Source of the DNA: Haliclona indistincta
Taxonomy: Eukaryota; Porifera; Demospongiae; Haplosclerida; Chalinidae
Length of the DNA stretch: 64,000 nucleotides
NCBI GenBank assembly: GCA_964017065.1
Contig: OZ024783.1
Coordinates: forward strand, 12,036,313 to 12,100,312
Direction: 5' to 3'
Shown: piece after piece, positions 46,501 through 54,448 of the stretch
Position numbering within the stretch: the first letter of the stretch is position 1
Layout of the letters: each line of letters begins with the position of its first letter
The notes under the pieces: model-generated
Database searches by the model: none
The model's input: the letters and a program-made list of their open reading frames with translations, nothing else
Told to the model about the DNA's origin: nothing
Position numbers and translations under genes: made by a program

Positions 46501-49500
46501 GCTTTTTGAAATTTCTTGACATCGGCTGTCACTGCACGTTTGAAATCTTGAAGAAAAAAAATCGAAATTGATATCACTTCTTTTGCTGTAAGATGGTCAA
46601 TTTTCTTCCACAAAAATTGAGTAATCCCCAAAAAAAAGAAAATTGCTTTCCTTGTCTTGGGTGTTATCTAAGGAAAAGTGAAAATTAAGAGAGCAGACGA
46701 GTTTCCCCGCAAGCTAGAACAAGTCTATCAGGCATGACACATGGACGTACGAGGCTATACTTGTTCTGACATACGAGGCTATACTTGTTCTGACATACGA
46801 GGCTATACTTGTTCTGTTTGTTCTGACATAATTGTCGGGTCATACCAACACAATAGTTAGCTTTAAAAGTGATAAAAGGGGAAGGTTTTCAATATCATTA
46901 ACATCTACTTGCTGTGGTTTGGCTTGTAACAGCTTTGTAAACACCAAGCGGCTACCTAAACCATTGAAGTGCATGCTGTATGTCAGGTCAATTTTTACTG
47001 ATGTCTGGACAAACTTTTGCCTTGGCCTGACAATTGTCAGGCAATGCCCCAAAATTATAATTAGTGCTGCCAAATATAAACAAGACGTACGTATGACGCA
47101 GATCTTCCTTTTCTCTTTCTTGGTCTTCTAGGCATTTGCATTTCCATTTGCGTTAGATCCAGTGAACACATTGATTGCTCTGGTAAAGTATCAGTCTCTC
47201 TGTGCATCCACTACCTGTTGCATTGCCTTCAGACGCAACCTCAACCTATTGATACACAGTAATACTAAGAAGCATCACATAATGCTACACAAGAAACGGG
47301 TTTTAGGAAAAGGGTACACAACTGTATTATCATACTTCTAACTCCTCCATGCTGTGATGTGTGGGAAGGGGCTATCAAAATAAGAACCACTCTAAATTTC
47401 TTTGAACATTTTTTATTGATCAAGCAAGCTAATAACCAGTTTAAACTCAAGCACACTTTGTGGCTTAGAGAAGTTCCGCTATAACATTACCATAAGGCAT
47501 GCTTGCCATAAAGTGCATCTGCTACGTTTACCTAGTTCAATGCTGTGGTACATTAAGTTGACTTTTTTTAATGTGTGCTTGTTCTATTATTATTATGATG
47601 TCTCTTATATAGAATAGTGCTACTAAGCAGTCTAAGATGTTTCTGGATGAAACTATCTCGTCATTTTTCAGACGTCTTACATTCTCTCCTGAAGGGTCAC
47701 TGCTTATTGCTCCTGGTATGCTAACATGGTGTGACAGTGATCATGTGTACAGTGGAACCTCTCTATAGCGGCCACGATTGGGACCCAACAATAATGTCCC
47801 CAGTATGGTGGTCAATAATTAGTAGGCATGGCCAAGTTCGATGGGACAATGTGGGAGCGTCAAAAGTCTCAAAACCGACTGAAACTTGAGTCTGTCGTAC
47901 TTCATGACGATCTAGGCATCACCATGAGGTGTCTTTCAGGCCTTGCTCGATTCTTAGAAGATTTCCAGGAGCAAGGTGTCACCCACGCGGCACGCTGTCA
48001 GCACTATTGAGTGTGTTAATGTATTACGTTGGTTGTGTTGGATACGAACAACGTGGCCGCAATACAGAATAACGAGGTGACCGCTATTCGGAATGTTTTA
48101 TTTGTCACTTCAGTGGCCGCTTGAGCGAGGTGGCCCTATTGGGAGGTTCCACTGTAGATTGATTTTCAGTATTAAAGACTCCGTTTTGTCTGGAGGACAT
48201 TATAGCTGATTGCTTTTTTTACAGGTGGTAGGATTGAGACAGAGGAAGATGGAGCTCGAAAGACTACACCGGTAGTGTGGGTGTTCACGAAGACAAGTTT
48301 ACCAAAGTAATTTTACTATGTATTTCTATTGAATTGATTTACCTATTGTGGTCACTGCAGACCAGTGATGTACTTGTTGGGTCCAGGAAAGCCATCACTA
48401 GTTGTAAGATTCTGTCCTGTACTGTTTGAGTTGAGAGCTGACTACCCTAACCCTCCTTTGATCGGGTAAGTATCATGTAGCAGCAGCTACTACAATAGAG
48501 CTACTATCATTACATGATCATATCAATACAAGTGGAATCTCTCTAAGGCGGACACCATTGGGACCAACAAAATTGTCTCGTTATAGAGAGGGTGTCCTCT
48601 GTCAGGGGTTATTATACATTATGTGGGTTATATTTGGGAGTCCATTATAGAGGGATGATCGAGGGGTGTCCGCTAAGAGTGGTTCCACTGTAGTTCACAT
48701 GGTTGATTTTTGTTTAGGTTACCATATCGTATGGTGTTTGCAGTAGCTACTCTGGACAAGGTCTTGTTATATGATACTCAGCAGCAGTCGCCCATTGCTC
48801 TTGTAGGAGACATCCACTACACATCATTGACTGATCTGGCATGGTAAGTGTGTCTCAAATGTACAGTTGTTTGTAGCACTTATTGTAGCCGTAACAAAGG
48901 TACTACCGTATGGTAGGAATTTATAGCAGTGACAAGGAATCTAGTAGTCTACATATTGGTTAACCCATGGCTACCGAGGCGGTTATAATCTTGCGTGCGC
49001 TTTTCGATGACGCCATTTTGTTGCTACGGTGTTGCTATGTGACATCACTTCCTGCAAAATACTCGTATTGCCCATGGTATACGAGAGCAGCGCCTGGTCT
49101 ACAAGACTTCTATGTACTAACCTGTGTCAGTGTCTGGTCTAGTACCATAGCTAAGTCTATTTTGTCCATTCAGGTCCAGTGATGGTCTTGTGTTGGCAGT
49201 GTCATCATCAGATGGATACTGTTCTCTTGTTGGGTTCGAGCCTGGGGAACTAGGAGAGCCTCTCAAGCAAGACAAACTTCCTACTTGCATGCGACATACC
49301 ACTACCACCGCCTCCTCAACAACCTCGTCTGATATTGATAAAGATTCTCTTACTCAGAATAACTCCTCACCATCCATTAACATAATTGTACCAAGGCGTA
49401 TTCGTCCAGCCCCCGTACAGACTCCTTCAAGTGCTATATTTGAACAGACCACTAGTGAAGAACCGATATCACCGCCGCCCCCTCCACAAGCAAAGAATGA

Positions 49501-49768
49501 TACCACCACCGGTAAAAAACCAAGAAGAATCAACCTGGTTCCTGTCACTAAGACGGACACTGATCTTAAGGCACAACCAGTTATTCATGATACAGACTCT
49601 TCTTCGTTGACTAGTGAGCTGTCTGCTACGACGAAGTCATCTACAGTGTGTGAATCATCAGGCAAGGCACCGCGGAGAATTCCCTTAGTTACTATCTCTT
49701 CAAAGCCTCCTTCAAATAATGTAGCTGCAGGTGGGGCCCCATCAGATGAACCAATGGAGGTTGAATGA
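28588..49768 (+). CDS. CHAF1B: CAF-1 subunit B (p60), WD40 histone chaperone
   Basis: Twelve exons, all phases close (548 codons): 28588-28707, 28763-28865, 29599-29625, 29678-29780, 30039-30142, 31021-31117, 38473-38551, 47613-47715, 48225-48306, 48361-48465, 48718-48843, 49174-49768. It is the CAF-1 subunit that carries H3-H4 to newly replicated DNA in the nucleus. Start [22 protein letters not shown] repeats show [44 protein letters not shown] with [10 protein letters not shown], and [14 protein letters not shown]. The Ser/Pro-rich tail has two PRRI motifs ([12 protein letters not shown]), as expected for the ASF1-binding B-domain. Length is close to the vertebrate protein. Introns 6 (7.4 kb) and 7 (9.1 kb) are swollen by transposons and nested genes, while other introns are tens to hundreds of bases. 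Confidence 0.93.
28907..29577 (+). mobile_element. Composite inverted-repeat element with internal Pol III box, copy 2
   Basis: 671 bp in CHAF1B intron 2, starting 41 bp after the exon. Flanks ATCGTTAC (28899-28906) and ATTGTTAC (29578-29585) form an 8-bp target duplication with one change. The structure is the same as at 8063-8714, with A box 29093-29103 and B box 29137-29147. It differs by an extra TAGTCACGTG near 28987 and by an interrupted T-run after the tRNA-like core. The high similarity of the copies suggests recent activity. Confidence 0.8.
31336..31572. repeat. Minisatellite, ~21-bp unit (TAGTAATAGTAGCTTCWATCA)
   Basis: Eleven or so imperfect copies of TAGTAATAGTAGCTT followed by CATCA, CTATCA or CAATCA in CHAF1B intron 6. 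No coding significance. Confidence 0.8.
31831..32436 (-). mobile_element. Decayed retroelement C-terminal fragment
   Basis: Two minus frames (32436-32143 and 32085-31831) show blocks typical of a family of transposon proteins common in aquatic invertebrates: [33 protein letters not shown], then [14 protein letters not shown] and [17 protein letters not shown]. The order fits the C-terminus after a reverse transcriptase. Frames are interrupted and the upstream part is missing, so it is a dead fragment in CHAF1B intron 6. The family assignment is by remembered pattern. Confidence 0.5.
32999..33709 (-). pseudogene. Decayed transposon-associated gene with Cys motif
   Basis: The first stretch 33709-33594 starts [19 protein letters not shown] and ends at a GTAAGT donor. 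It is followed by a Pro/Ser/Thr-rich part with short repeats ([24 protein letters not shown]) from about 33571 to 33300, then [20 protein letters not shown] and [17 protein letters not shown] to a stop at 32999. Joining the pieces needs a 22-base intron, too short for normal splicing, and one further frame change near 33295, so it appears broken. The [11 protein letters not shown]...PPYDL pattern is recalled from sponge transposon-related proteins. Function unknown. Confidence 0.4.
33889..34303 (-). CDS. Small three-exon gene (103 residues), unknown
   Basis: Exons 34303-34185, 34139-34069 and 34010-33889 join in phase (2, then 1) into 104 codons. The start is [20 protein letters not shown]; the middle has [18 protein letters not shown]; the tail holds two repeats of EQETEPST and ends THRSKI. 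Introns of 45 and 58 bases are short but have good GT/AG sites. No family is recognised. It is antisense within CHAF1B intron 6. Its start codon sits at the base of a perfect 24-bp inverted repeat (34301-34357). Confidence 0.5.
34301..34357. repeat. Perfect 24-bp inverted repeat, 9-base loop, at a start codon
   Basis: 34301-34324 and 34334-34357 are exact reverse complements around CTTGCCGGT. On the minus transcript the hairpin is the immediate 5' leader and its 3' base includes the ATG of the small gene at 34303, which could block initiation. It may instead be a recent foldback insertion. 34358-35095 holds no recognisable gene. Confidence 0.85.
35096..36121 (-). mobile_element. Crypton-type tyrosine recombinase remnant (DUF3504-like)
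   Basis: The frame 35752-35096 shows [57 protein letters not shown] and then the recombinase signature [20 protein letters not shown] ... [14 protein letters not shown] (H-x-x-R, G-H and the final Tyr). A further frame, 36121-35786, precedes it and may be another part. This is the Crypton-derived domain found in many animal genes. The N-terminal recombinase part and intact ends are missing, so it is a relic in CHAF1B intron 6. Confidence 0.7.
36287..37101 (-). mobile_element. DUF6589-like transposon protein remnant
   Basis: Two minus frames. 37101-36628 has [20 protein letters not shown] and [20 protein letters not shown]. 36538-36287 has [20 protein letters not shown] and [20 protein letters not shown]. 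The GDN, GGDQ and EDWHA blocks in this order fit the DUF6589 family, a domain common in invertebrate mobile DNA. The frame is broken between the pieces by about 90 bases. Dead copy. Confidence 0.55.
37153..38043 (-). mobile_element. hAT/ZBED-type transposase remnant
   Basis: The frame 38043-37531 shows [59 protein letters not shown] and [16 protein letters not shown]. The frame 37359-37153 shows [20 protein letters not shown]. These are hAT transposase blocks with the catalytic Asp contexts TDGW and TTDNA. The zinc finger and the dimerisation end are absent and frames are broken; a T-rich tract (38046-38104) lies at its 5' side. The dimerisation-type fragment at 43694 may be from a related element. 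Confidence 0.7.
38046..38104. repeat. Poly-T tract
   Basis: Runs of T broken by single G. On minus this is an A-rich tract that could mark a retrotransposed end, but no duplication was identified. Confidence 0.6.
38757..39176. repeat. 21-bp minisatellite with four-unit higher-order pattern
   Basis: About 20 tandem copies of AACCAGTCCTGTGAGTGTACA. Because 21 is a multiple of three, several frames stay open, for example CTNQSCE repeated, but no start, splice context or family supports a protein. Units differ at one T/C site (Ser or Phe in the plus reading), and these variants run mostly in pairs (two C, two T), giving an 84-bp higher-order unit. It lies in CHAF1B intron 7. Confidence 0.85.
39177..39956. 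other. CHAF1B intron 7, upstream of the nested transporter
   Basis: No gene seen. The last few hundred bases must hold the transporter promoter. A short repeat TATGACAGTGTTATTTATA occurs at about 39838-39890. Confidence 0.4.
39957..41636 (+). CDS. POT/SLC15-like transporter, intronless, nested in CHAF1B
   Basis: 559 residues in one exon with roughly 11-12 hydrophobic helices. Features of the proton-coupled oligopeptide transporter (SLC15/PTR2) family: early [20 protein letters not shown], then [18 protein letters not shown] (the N-x-x-x-F-G-x-D-Q type motif), [17 protein letters not shown], and late [20 protein letters not shown] ... [15 protein letters not shown]. It probably moves small peptides or related solutes across the plasma or a vesicle membrane. 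The family's large extracellular loop is short here. It is on the same strand as its host gene CHAF1B, within intron 7. The lack of introns suggests retroposition or an ancient intronless lineage. The start at 39957 fits the first helix. Confidence 0.78.
   Translation: MKLSSTVIVILCSLLLQLSSIIHKRYASFFNEISSKTAIFSVSGVLYLVYPLLGYLADVRLNRYRTIKIGLVFLIIGQILLVLFVIGNAIAISEGKHFFHHLPLTALIFFIGLVIIVGLGLFHSNIIQFGLDQLLEAPTPKLIAFIHWYYWSLNVGELLFFYPFTTGYTAFSLAMCDSTRQLTEKIDQIFLLSCLVVMILFITLCLVLLYVFKNHFYIEKQGINPFKNIYKVLKYSWKHKVPEHRSAFTYWEEDIPRRIDLGKNKYGGPFTNEQVEDTKTFLRILPLLLSLFGYHLAGDGYSAQEQLQKTSCPSLPVLLLIVFNPLHLSTLVAVVCIPLYRMVLIKIRWLNRITLLTRMWIGLYLSLVQVVISIIVVFNHSSDSLDHSVVYKSTKYTSARDCFAIRTKGFPNQCQPFSDPVDNTYLWFIIPQLLNGLSSLLVSMTVFEFICAQAPRTSKGLFIGLWYATFSLRYLVVANLDIYITGRVPWLIYEGIKLFLVLISLVLFSFASRFYQYRQRDEIVNYQGMIEDIYARRIEYEQQNLSQSEISPLLANNIT
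41637..42344. other. CHAF1B intron 7, no gene seen
   Basis: The 3' flank of the transporter, AT-rich. No repeats of note and no supported exon. Confidence 0.4.
42345..43317 (-). pseudogene. Fragments of an uncharacterised protein, nuclease-like block
   Basis: The frame 42922-42580 includes [20 protein letters not shown] and [20 protein letters not shown]. The FIAT...VGEIKS spacing resembles the D...E-x-K core of PD-(D/E)XK nucleases. It then shifts to a second frame ending at 42345. A further frame, 43317-43078, has [20 protein letters not shown]. These may be parts of one gene with the 46631-45483 fragments, split by the insertions between them. The pieces are not joinable without frame changes. 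Function not established. Confidence 0.35.
43694..44330 (-). mobile_element. hAT transposase C-terminal remnant
   Basis: Minus frames contain [20 protein letters not shown] and [20 protein letters not shown], then a frame change, and the dimerisation block [20 protein letters not shown] followed by [18 protein letters not shown]. These are standard hAT C-terminal features. The N-terminal half is absent; the fragment abuts the reverse transcriptase at 44330. Confidence 0.75.
44331..45405 (-). mobile_element. LINE reverse transcriptase fragment
   Basis: The minus frame from 45130 reads through standard reverse transcriptase blocks: [96 protein letters not shown]. The final block is the catalytic YIDD box. 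Upstream, 45405-45127 in another frame holds the linker [20 protein letters not shown]. The endonuclease, the sequence after the YIDD box and the 3' end are missing. It reads in frame into the hAT fragment at about 44330, an accidental junction from one element inserting in the other. Confidence 0.85.
45483..46631 (-). pseudogene. Uncharacterised protein fragments, minus strand
   Basis: The frame 46631-46026 (201 residues) includes [40 protein letters not shown] and an acidic stretch REGEDDSEE, ending GHKDSVED. A second open region, 45680-45483, has [20 protein letters not shown] and [18 protein letters not shown]. No family is recognised. They may be the 5' part of a gene whose 3' part is at 43317-42345, separated by hAT and LINE insertions. 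They look like a sponge-specific or transposon-borne family rather than a host gene. Confidence 0.3.
46632..47612. repeat. Last part of CHAF1B intron 7; 3 x ~27-bp tandem repeat
   Basis: At about 46746-46822, ACATACGAGGCTATACTTGTTCTG is repeated three times with a partial fourth copy of its end. The rest holds no supported exon up to CHAF1B exon 8 at 47613. Confidence 0.6.
47750..48154. mobile_element. TA-flanked element with CAGTGGAACCTC ends, long form
   Basis: 405 bp in CHAF1B intron 8, 35 bp after the exon. Ends CAGTGGAACCTCTCTATA and GGGAGGTTCCACTG are inverted repeats; TA flanks both sides (47748-47749, 48155-48156). Imperfect GCGGCCAC / GTGGCCGC blocks are inside. It is a non-autonomous Tc1/mariner-like element. 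An open frame at 47828-48010 has no recognisable domain, though its [16 protein letters not shown] text could be a captured remnant. Confidence 0.75.
48529..48690. mobile_element. TA-flanked element with CAGTGGAACC-like ends, short form
   Basis: 162 bp in CHAF1B intron 10. Ends CAAGTGGAATCTCTC / GAGTGGTTCCACTG are related to the 47750 element, with TA on both sides (48527-48528, 48691-48692). It ends 27 bp before the next exon, so it lies close to the branch site region. Confidence 0.7.
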
Positions 49769-50106
49769 CTAACTATTAATTTGCGTCATGTGTATTAGCT
49801 CATTTCATGTTTCTGGTACCTGTCTGTAAGTCAATACACAGTCTCGATGGGATGGGTTACGTTAAGATTGGCGTGTAGTAACTTTCCACCATTAGTCCTG
49901 CATGTCCCTGCTTTTGTTCCACCGCCTTACCTGGTACATAGCTAGATGTCGGTGATTTTCTTATCAACACAATCAGATGCACCATTTACTACTAATAGGC
50001 TAGTCACAAGGATGCTTAAAACAAGAGACGTGTACACTTTCATTTTGATTTAGATAGTGAGTGATTTTAAAAATTGATAAAATAATTGTACCATAGTAGT
50101 AGTCTA
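49769..50106. other. Convergent 3' intergenic region
   Basis: 338 bp between the CHAF1B stop (+) and the stop of the coiled-coil gene (-). Only 3' untranslated sequence is expected; nothing else recognised. Confidence 0.5.
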
Positions 50107-53100
50107 TCAGCTAAAGTGATGTTGTGTACTGTGATTGTAGTGTGTGGTTGATCTAGCTGCCATGGCTGCTGTTTTAGGATGCCTTCGTACTCTGGTTCGT
50201 GGTAGTACTGTTAGAGATCGATTTCTGGTTCCACTGCACTGAAAAATTGAAAGAGAATTATGATACTAATGTTTTGACGCCACTTTTAGCTGACTCTTAT
50301 ACCCATTCATGCTGCGTGTTGGAACCGGGCCAAACCAAACTGTCCCACACTTTATAATCAAAGTTTCGTCACAACCGAACTATGCAGGAAGCGGCCCACC
50401 TATGGTCAGGGTGCTGCAATGGTGCAGTTCAGTTCAGCTGTACATGTACACAGTTCAGTTGTGTTCATACTGTCAGAGAATTGCAACCGTGTCAACCCAA
50501 TTTGGTTCGGTTTTAATGCATAGTGTGAACGCAATATTATAAGTTATAATCTGACATCTCATGGTTTGTTAGAGTACTCACTGTATATGATCCAGTGTTA
50601 TTGTTGGTGTTTGTATTCAATCCACCATCCACAGTATCATACTCATGTGTTTCTATGGATTCAACAGATATTCGACCTACGAGGCATAATTATGCTTAAT
50701 GTATTAGCACCATATTGAATGTACCTCTCAATCTGCTATTGAGCAGTTCAATAGATTCCATCAACTTCTTCTCTTCGGCTGACAGTTCATTAATACTACC
50801 TGCATACAATATGAAAGTAGCACAGAGAGAGAGTGTGTGTGCACTACTAACCTTGTCTACTATGGGTGCTTCTAGCCGGTGACTGCCTCCCTGATTGTGT
50901 GTGAGAGGGAAGCTCTACTAGTCTGTCAGCATTTTGTTGTGGTGGTTTCTTCCATAACTTTACTGGTTGGTGCATGCTGTAACATCGCATTGGACGAGAG
51001 GCTGATAGCTTTTGCTGTACAGCTGAATTCTCTAGTTCTTTAATGTTAGTTGCAGAACGGGCCTTTGAGTGCCGTAGGCCTTGAGCTAGAGTTTTTGGCA
51101 GAAGTAGATAGCCTTGATTGTCGTAGGTACCAGTTTGCGGATAAGTCACAGGCAACACTTCATACTGTTTTCTTTCGGTTTGTTTGTGTGTAGCTGAGTG
51201 AGACTGAGTAGAATGAAAGTATGATGTGATTTCATTCCATAGTCGACCAATGTCCTCCTCACTTGGTGTACGATCAAGCGCAATAGAGGTATTGATGTCA
51301 ACTGGGGGTACCCTGGAGTGAGTTTGACCAGTCTCAGGAAGAGGAGAAGAAGAGAGTAAGCGAGAGGCATAAGAATGCCTCCCAGCTTCTTTAAGATCAG
51401 TTGTATTTTGTACACTTGAAGTAGATGAATGTGCTAGAGTGGTTGGAGCTTCTTGTAAAGGTGCCTTAGTGACTTGATGAGCATATTGCATTACTTGAGG
51501 CCAGCTGCCTGTACCTTCATCCGCTGGTGGTTTGGGGTCAGTCGAGCTGGTCTCAATAGGCAGGTTTGGTATGACCAGACCATTTTTCCCAGATGGTTGT
51601 CGTTGTTGTCTTTGTGATAGTAAGGCTGAGCCTCCTCGACTGGTTAGTAGTATCTTCATCTTTGGAGTAATAGCAGATTTGTCTACCATACTTTCTCTTG
51701 AGTAAAGAGGATCCTGACTATGGTTGTTATACACTGTACGACCGTAACGATAATCATCAACAAAACGCACCCGCTTAGCACTACTCTGTTTGCTAACACT
51801 TGGTGTGTTGTCTTCATGAACTTGTCTTATACTGTTAGCACTGTTAGGAATAGACTCCATTGGAGTAGATGTAGCTGATGGCTTTTTCAGTATACTAACT
51901 GGCAGCTTAGGCTTTTGATGCTGCTGTTCAAGGTACTTTTGATATTGGTGCTGATGCTGATCTGGATTGGTTGAAGTTACACTATGCTCTGTGACGGTGT
52001 CTTGCTTTTGTACTGCTGTTGTTTTTTCCTCTTCGTCCTCCAGGACTAGACTGTCTTTAGCCGAAATAAAAGAAAGCTTTACTGCACGTCGAGAAAACAC
52101 ATCATCTTCAGTGCTCAAGGCATCGGTTTTGTCAATTTTTGTTTTCTCATCTTCCTGGTGACTAGAGGAATGGAAGAGTGTGTCTTGTGGTTTATCAACT
52201 GATTCAGAAGTTGGTGTGTCAGAGCCATCAAGACTATCTTGCAGTGAAGAGGTGGTGCTCGATAGTGGAGATTCAGGAGGACTGCGTGAGGGAGAAGGTG
52301 AGTAAGTTTCGTTCTTGACATGAGAGCTTGTGGTGGTTGCAGGTACAAACACCATGTTGTTGATTTGAAGTGGCGGAGCACGTGGTGGGGATTGGAGAGT
52401 GTCAGTAGGCGTGTGTACCAGTGAGTGTAGCTCAGGACTAAAATTGTGATTAGGGAGATGAGGATGCTTGTTCAAGCTACCAGCTGACTGACTAAATGGG
52501 GTATTATTTTGCCCTGAAAAGGAAGGAAAACATGATAAAACTATTTCATATGAAAGTTTAGTTAGTACGCAAGTACATGTACGGGTGCATGAAACATGTA
52601 ATCTCGGGCTTCCTCAGGTTTTATCTAGTCAACTAAACACAAGTGCATCTAGAATCTGACTAGTGGGCATTTTTAAAAGCAAATTTTTGCAAATAACTAA
52701 CCTCTAATAGAATCAAGAACATCGTCCAAGCAGAGAGACTGGCTCTTTACTCTTGGTGCTTTAACATCTCCTTCTCCGCTCTTTGATGATATTTCCACGT
52801 TCTTTCCAATTGCCACCCGATCACTGGTATATGCTGGAGTAGCTGATACACTAGTGGTCACCTGACCACTCCTCTCATGAGTTACTGCAGCCTGTGCTTT
52901 CAGTGGTTTGCTGGGTAGATATACTAAGAGAGGAGAAAATGACATATCTTATTACCAACTTTTAGCATGTGTAGTTGTGAAGTGACAAGACTTAGCACCA
53001 CCTTTGCTAGTAAGTGAGAATTTAGTAACTAACACCTATTGTCTGGCTCAATAAATCAGCATTCTTAGCATCAACACAGCTACATGTAGTAGTGCAGTAT

Positions 53101-53651
53101 TTACTATTTTACTATGAACATTAGGTGTCACAGTTCAATCATTGTATTGATTAGTGTGAGAAGGCATTGAGTCACAGCATCAATAATTATCACCTATTTC
53201 TCCAACGTACCGATATAATTATGCAACATGTGAAAATTACAAAATCGTGTGTTTAGTGTGACCAAGGCTCACTTTCAACAGGGAGTGACTGTTTGTTCTG
53301 TATACTCATTCCTTGTTGTTTTGGTACCTGCTTCAGTTTGTATATTGCATTTCTGAACCTGTTTGTAGCTTGTTGTTGTAACCGTCGTCTCTCATCTAGT
53401 GCTTTTCGCCGCCTTTCTTCCTCTGAACGTGCCATAGCTAACTTCTTCTCTTCTAAAGCTCTGAGTTAATCAAAAATAGAGACACCACACATAAACTACA
53501 CTGTATTATGCTCAACAAACCTCCTTCTCTGCTCTGTTTGTTTGGATAACAGCTGTGCTCTCTCTTTACTGGACCGAGAAGCTGCAGTAAGCTCATCCTT
53601 TACTCGTAGTAGTTGTTCCCGTTCTGCCTGTTGATACTTGCGCCTTTGCAT
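50107..53651 (-). CDS. Coiled-coil, centrosome-like protein (seven exons)
   Basis: Minus exons: 53651-53521, 53460-53273, 52923-52702, 52513-50852, 50799-50725, 50676-50582, 50238-50107. All junction phases agree and the last exon ends in TGA. The N-terminal 100 residues are a charged coiled coil (RRKYQQAEREQLLRVKDELT, then ALEEKKLAMARSEEERRRKA, NRFRNAIYKLKQVPK). The large middle is disordered, Ser/Thr/Pro/Gln-rich, with short basic motifs SAKRVRFVDDYRYGRTVYNN and SVSILKKP-type text; RVRF resembles a PP1-docking motif. Near the end, INELSAEEKKLMESIELLN is helical. The layout recalls ciliary/centrosomal proteins such as CEP126, but similarity is weak and a gene name is not justified. Confidence 0.7.
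50245..50545. repeat. Possible miniature element in the coiled-coil gene's last intron
   Basis: The stretch contains GGAACCGGGCCAAACCAAACT on one side and CAATTTGGTTCGGTTTTAAT on the other, in inverted orientation, then TGTGAACGCAATATTA. It looks like a hAT-type miniature element but no clear target duplication was found. Confidence 0.35.
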
Positions 53652-53919
53652 TAGTCAAGGACAGAGGGAACTCACATTGTACAATACTACAGTTTCACTA
53701 TCACCATGGCGACCGATATACAAACAATTGAGTATATTTACAGGAGGATACGAGTATGCTCTCGAGTGCAGCATCGCGCTTTGAGACAACCTTAACGAGG
53801 CGGAACAGTAGTATCAATCGATGGCTAGACGTCTTTGTGCGTCATGACTGTGCGAGGCTGCGAGCCCTTTCCCGAGGGGTAAGGCACGGGGGAGTCTGGC
53901 GTACGAGATTTCTTGATTT

Positions 53920-54120
53920 CTGATTTCGACACGTGATTTCAGATTTCTCACGTGATTTCAGAGATTTCAACAGATTTCAGAGATTTCAACAGATTTCAGA
54001 GATTTCAACAGATTTCAGAGATTTCGCCAGATTTCAGTGAGCTCTCCAGTGATTTCAGAGATTTCAACAGATTTCGTTCGATTTCACAGATTTCAGTGAG
54101 CTCTCCAGCGATTTCTGGAC
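53920..54120. repeat. Subterminal GATTTCAGA repeats, transposon left end
   Basis: About a dozen GATTTC units spaced 8-17 bp, commonly GATTTCAGAGATTTCAACA. The right end has a matching array. Such arrays are often transposase binding sites; here that is inference. Confidence 0.75.
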
Positions 54121-54448
54121 GTCGTTTCTGGATTTCTCCAAACTTGCTTCGAGTAAGCTACTTTCAAACTGGCCTCTAAAGTTTGTCTTTGCCAACTACT
54201 TAATCAACTGATGCCACTAGGATGCCCTCAAAGCCCGGACACAACTGGTCAGCCTACGTGTACTAGTATCACTGTACGTTCATCATGCATGCATAATTTT
54301 ATATAATTGTCATAACACATGTATTTGAATCAAAATTGTTCTGTTAGAGTTTATTGACAAAAAAATCATAGTCAAAAAGTAGTGCATTGACAAAGAATCA
54401 TAAAGCTAATTATTCACAAAATTATGTAACACAATGATTTTGCATGTT
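54121..54448. other. Transposon 3' untranslated side
   Basis: No open frame of note. It lies between the left subterminal array and the stop codon of the long frame. Confidence 0.5.

Noticed and set aside
47828..48010. A 60-residue gene
   Set aside because: It lies inside a TA-flanked miniature element in a CHAF1B intron, with no support for expression.
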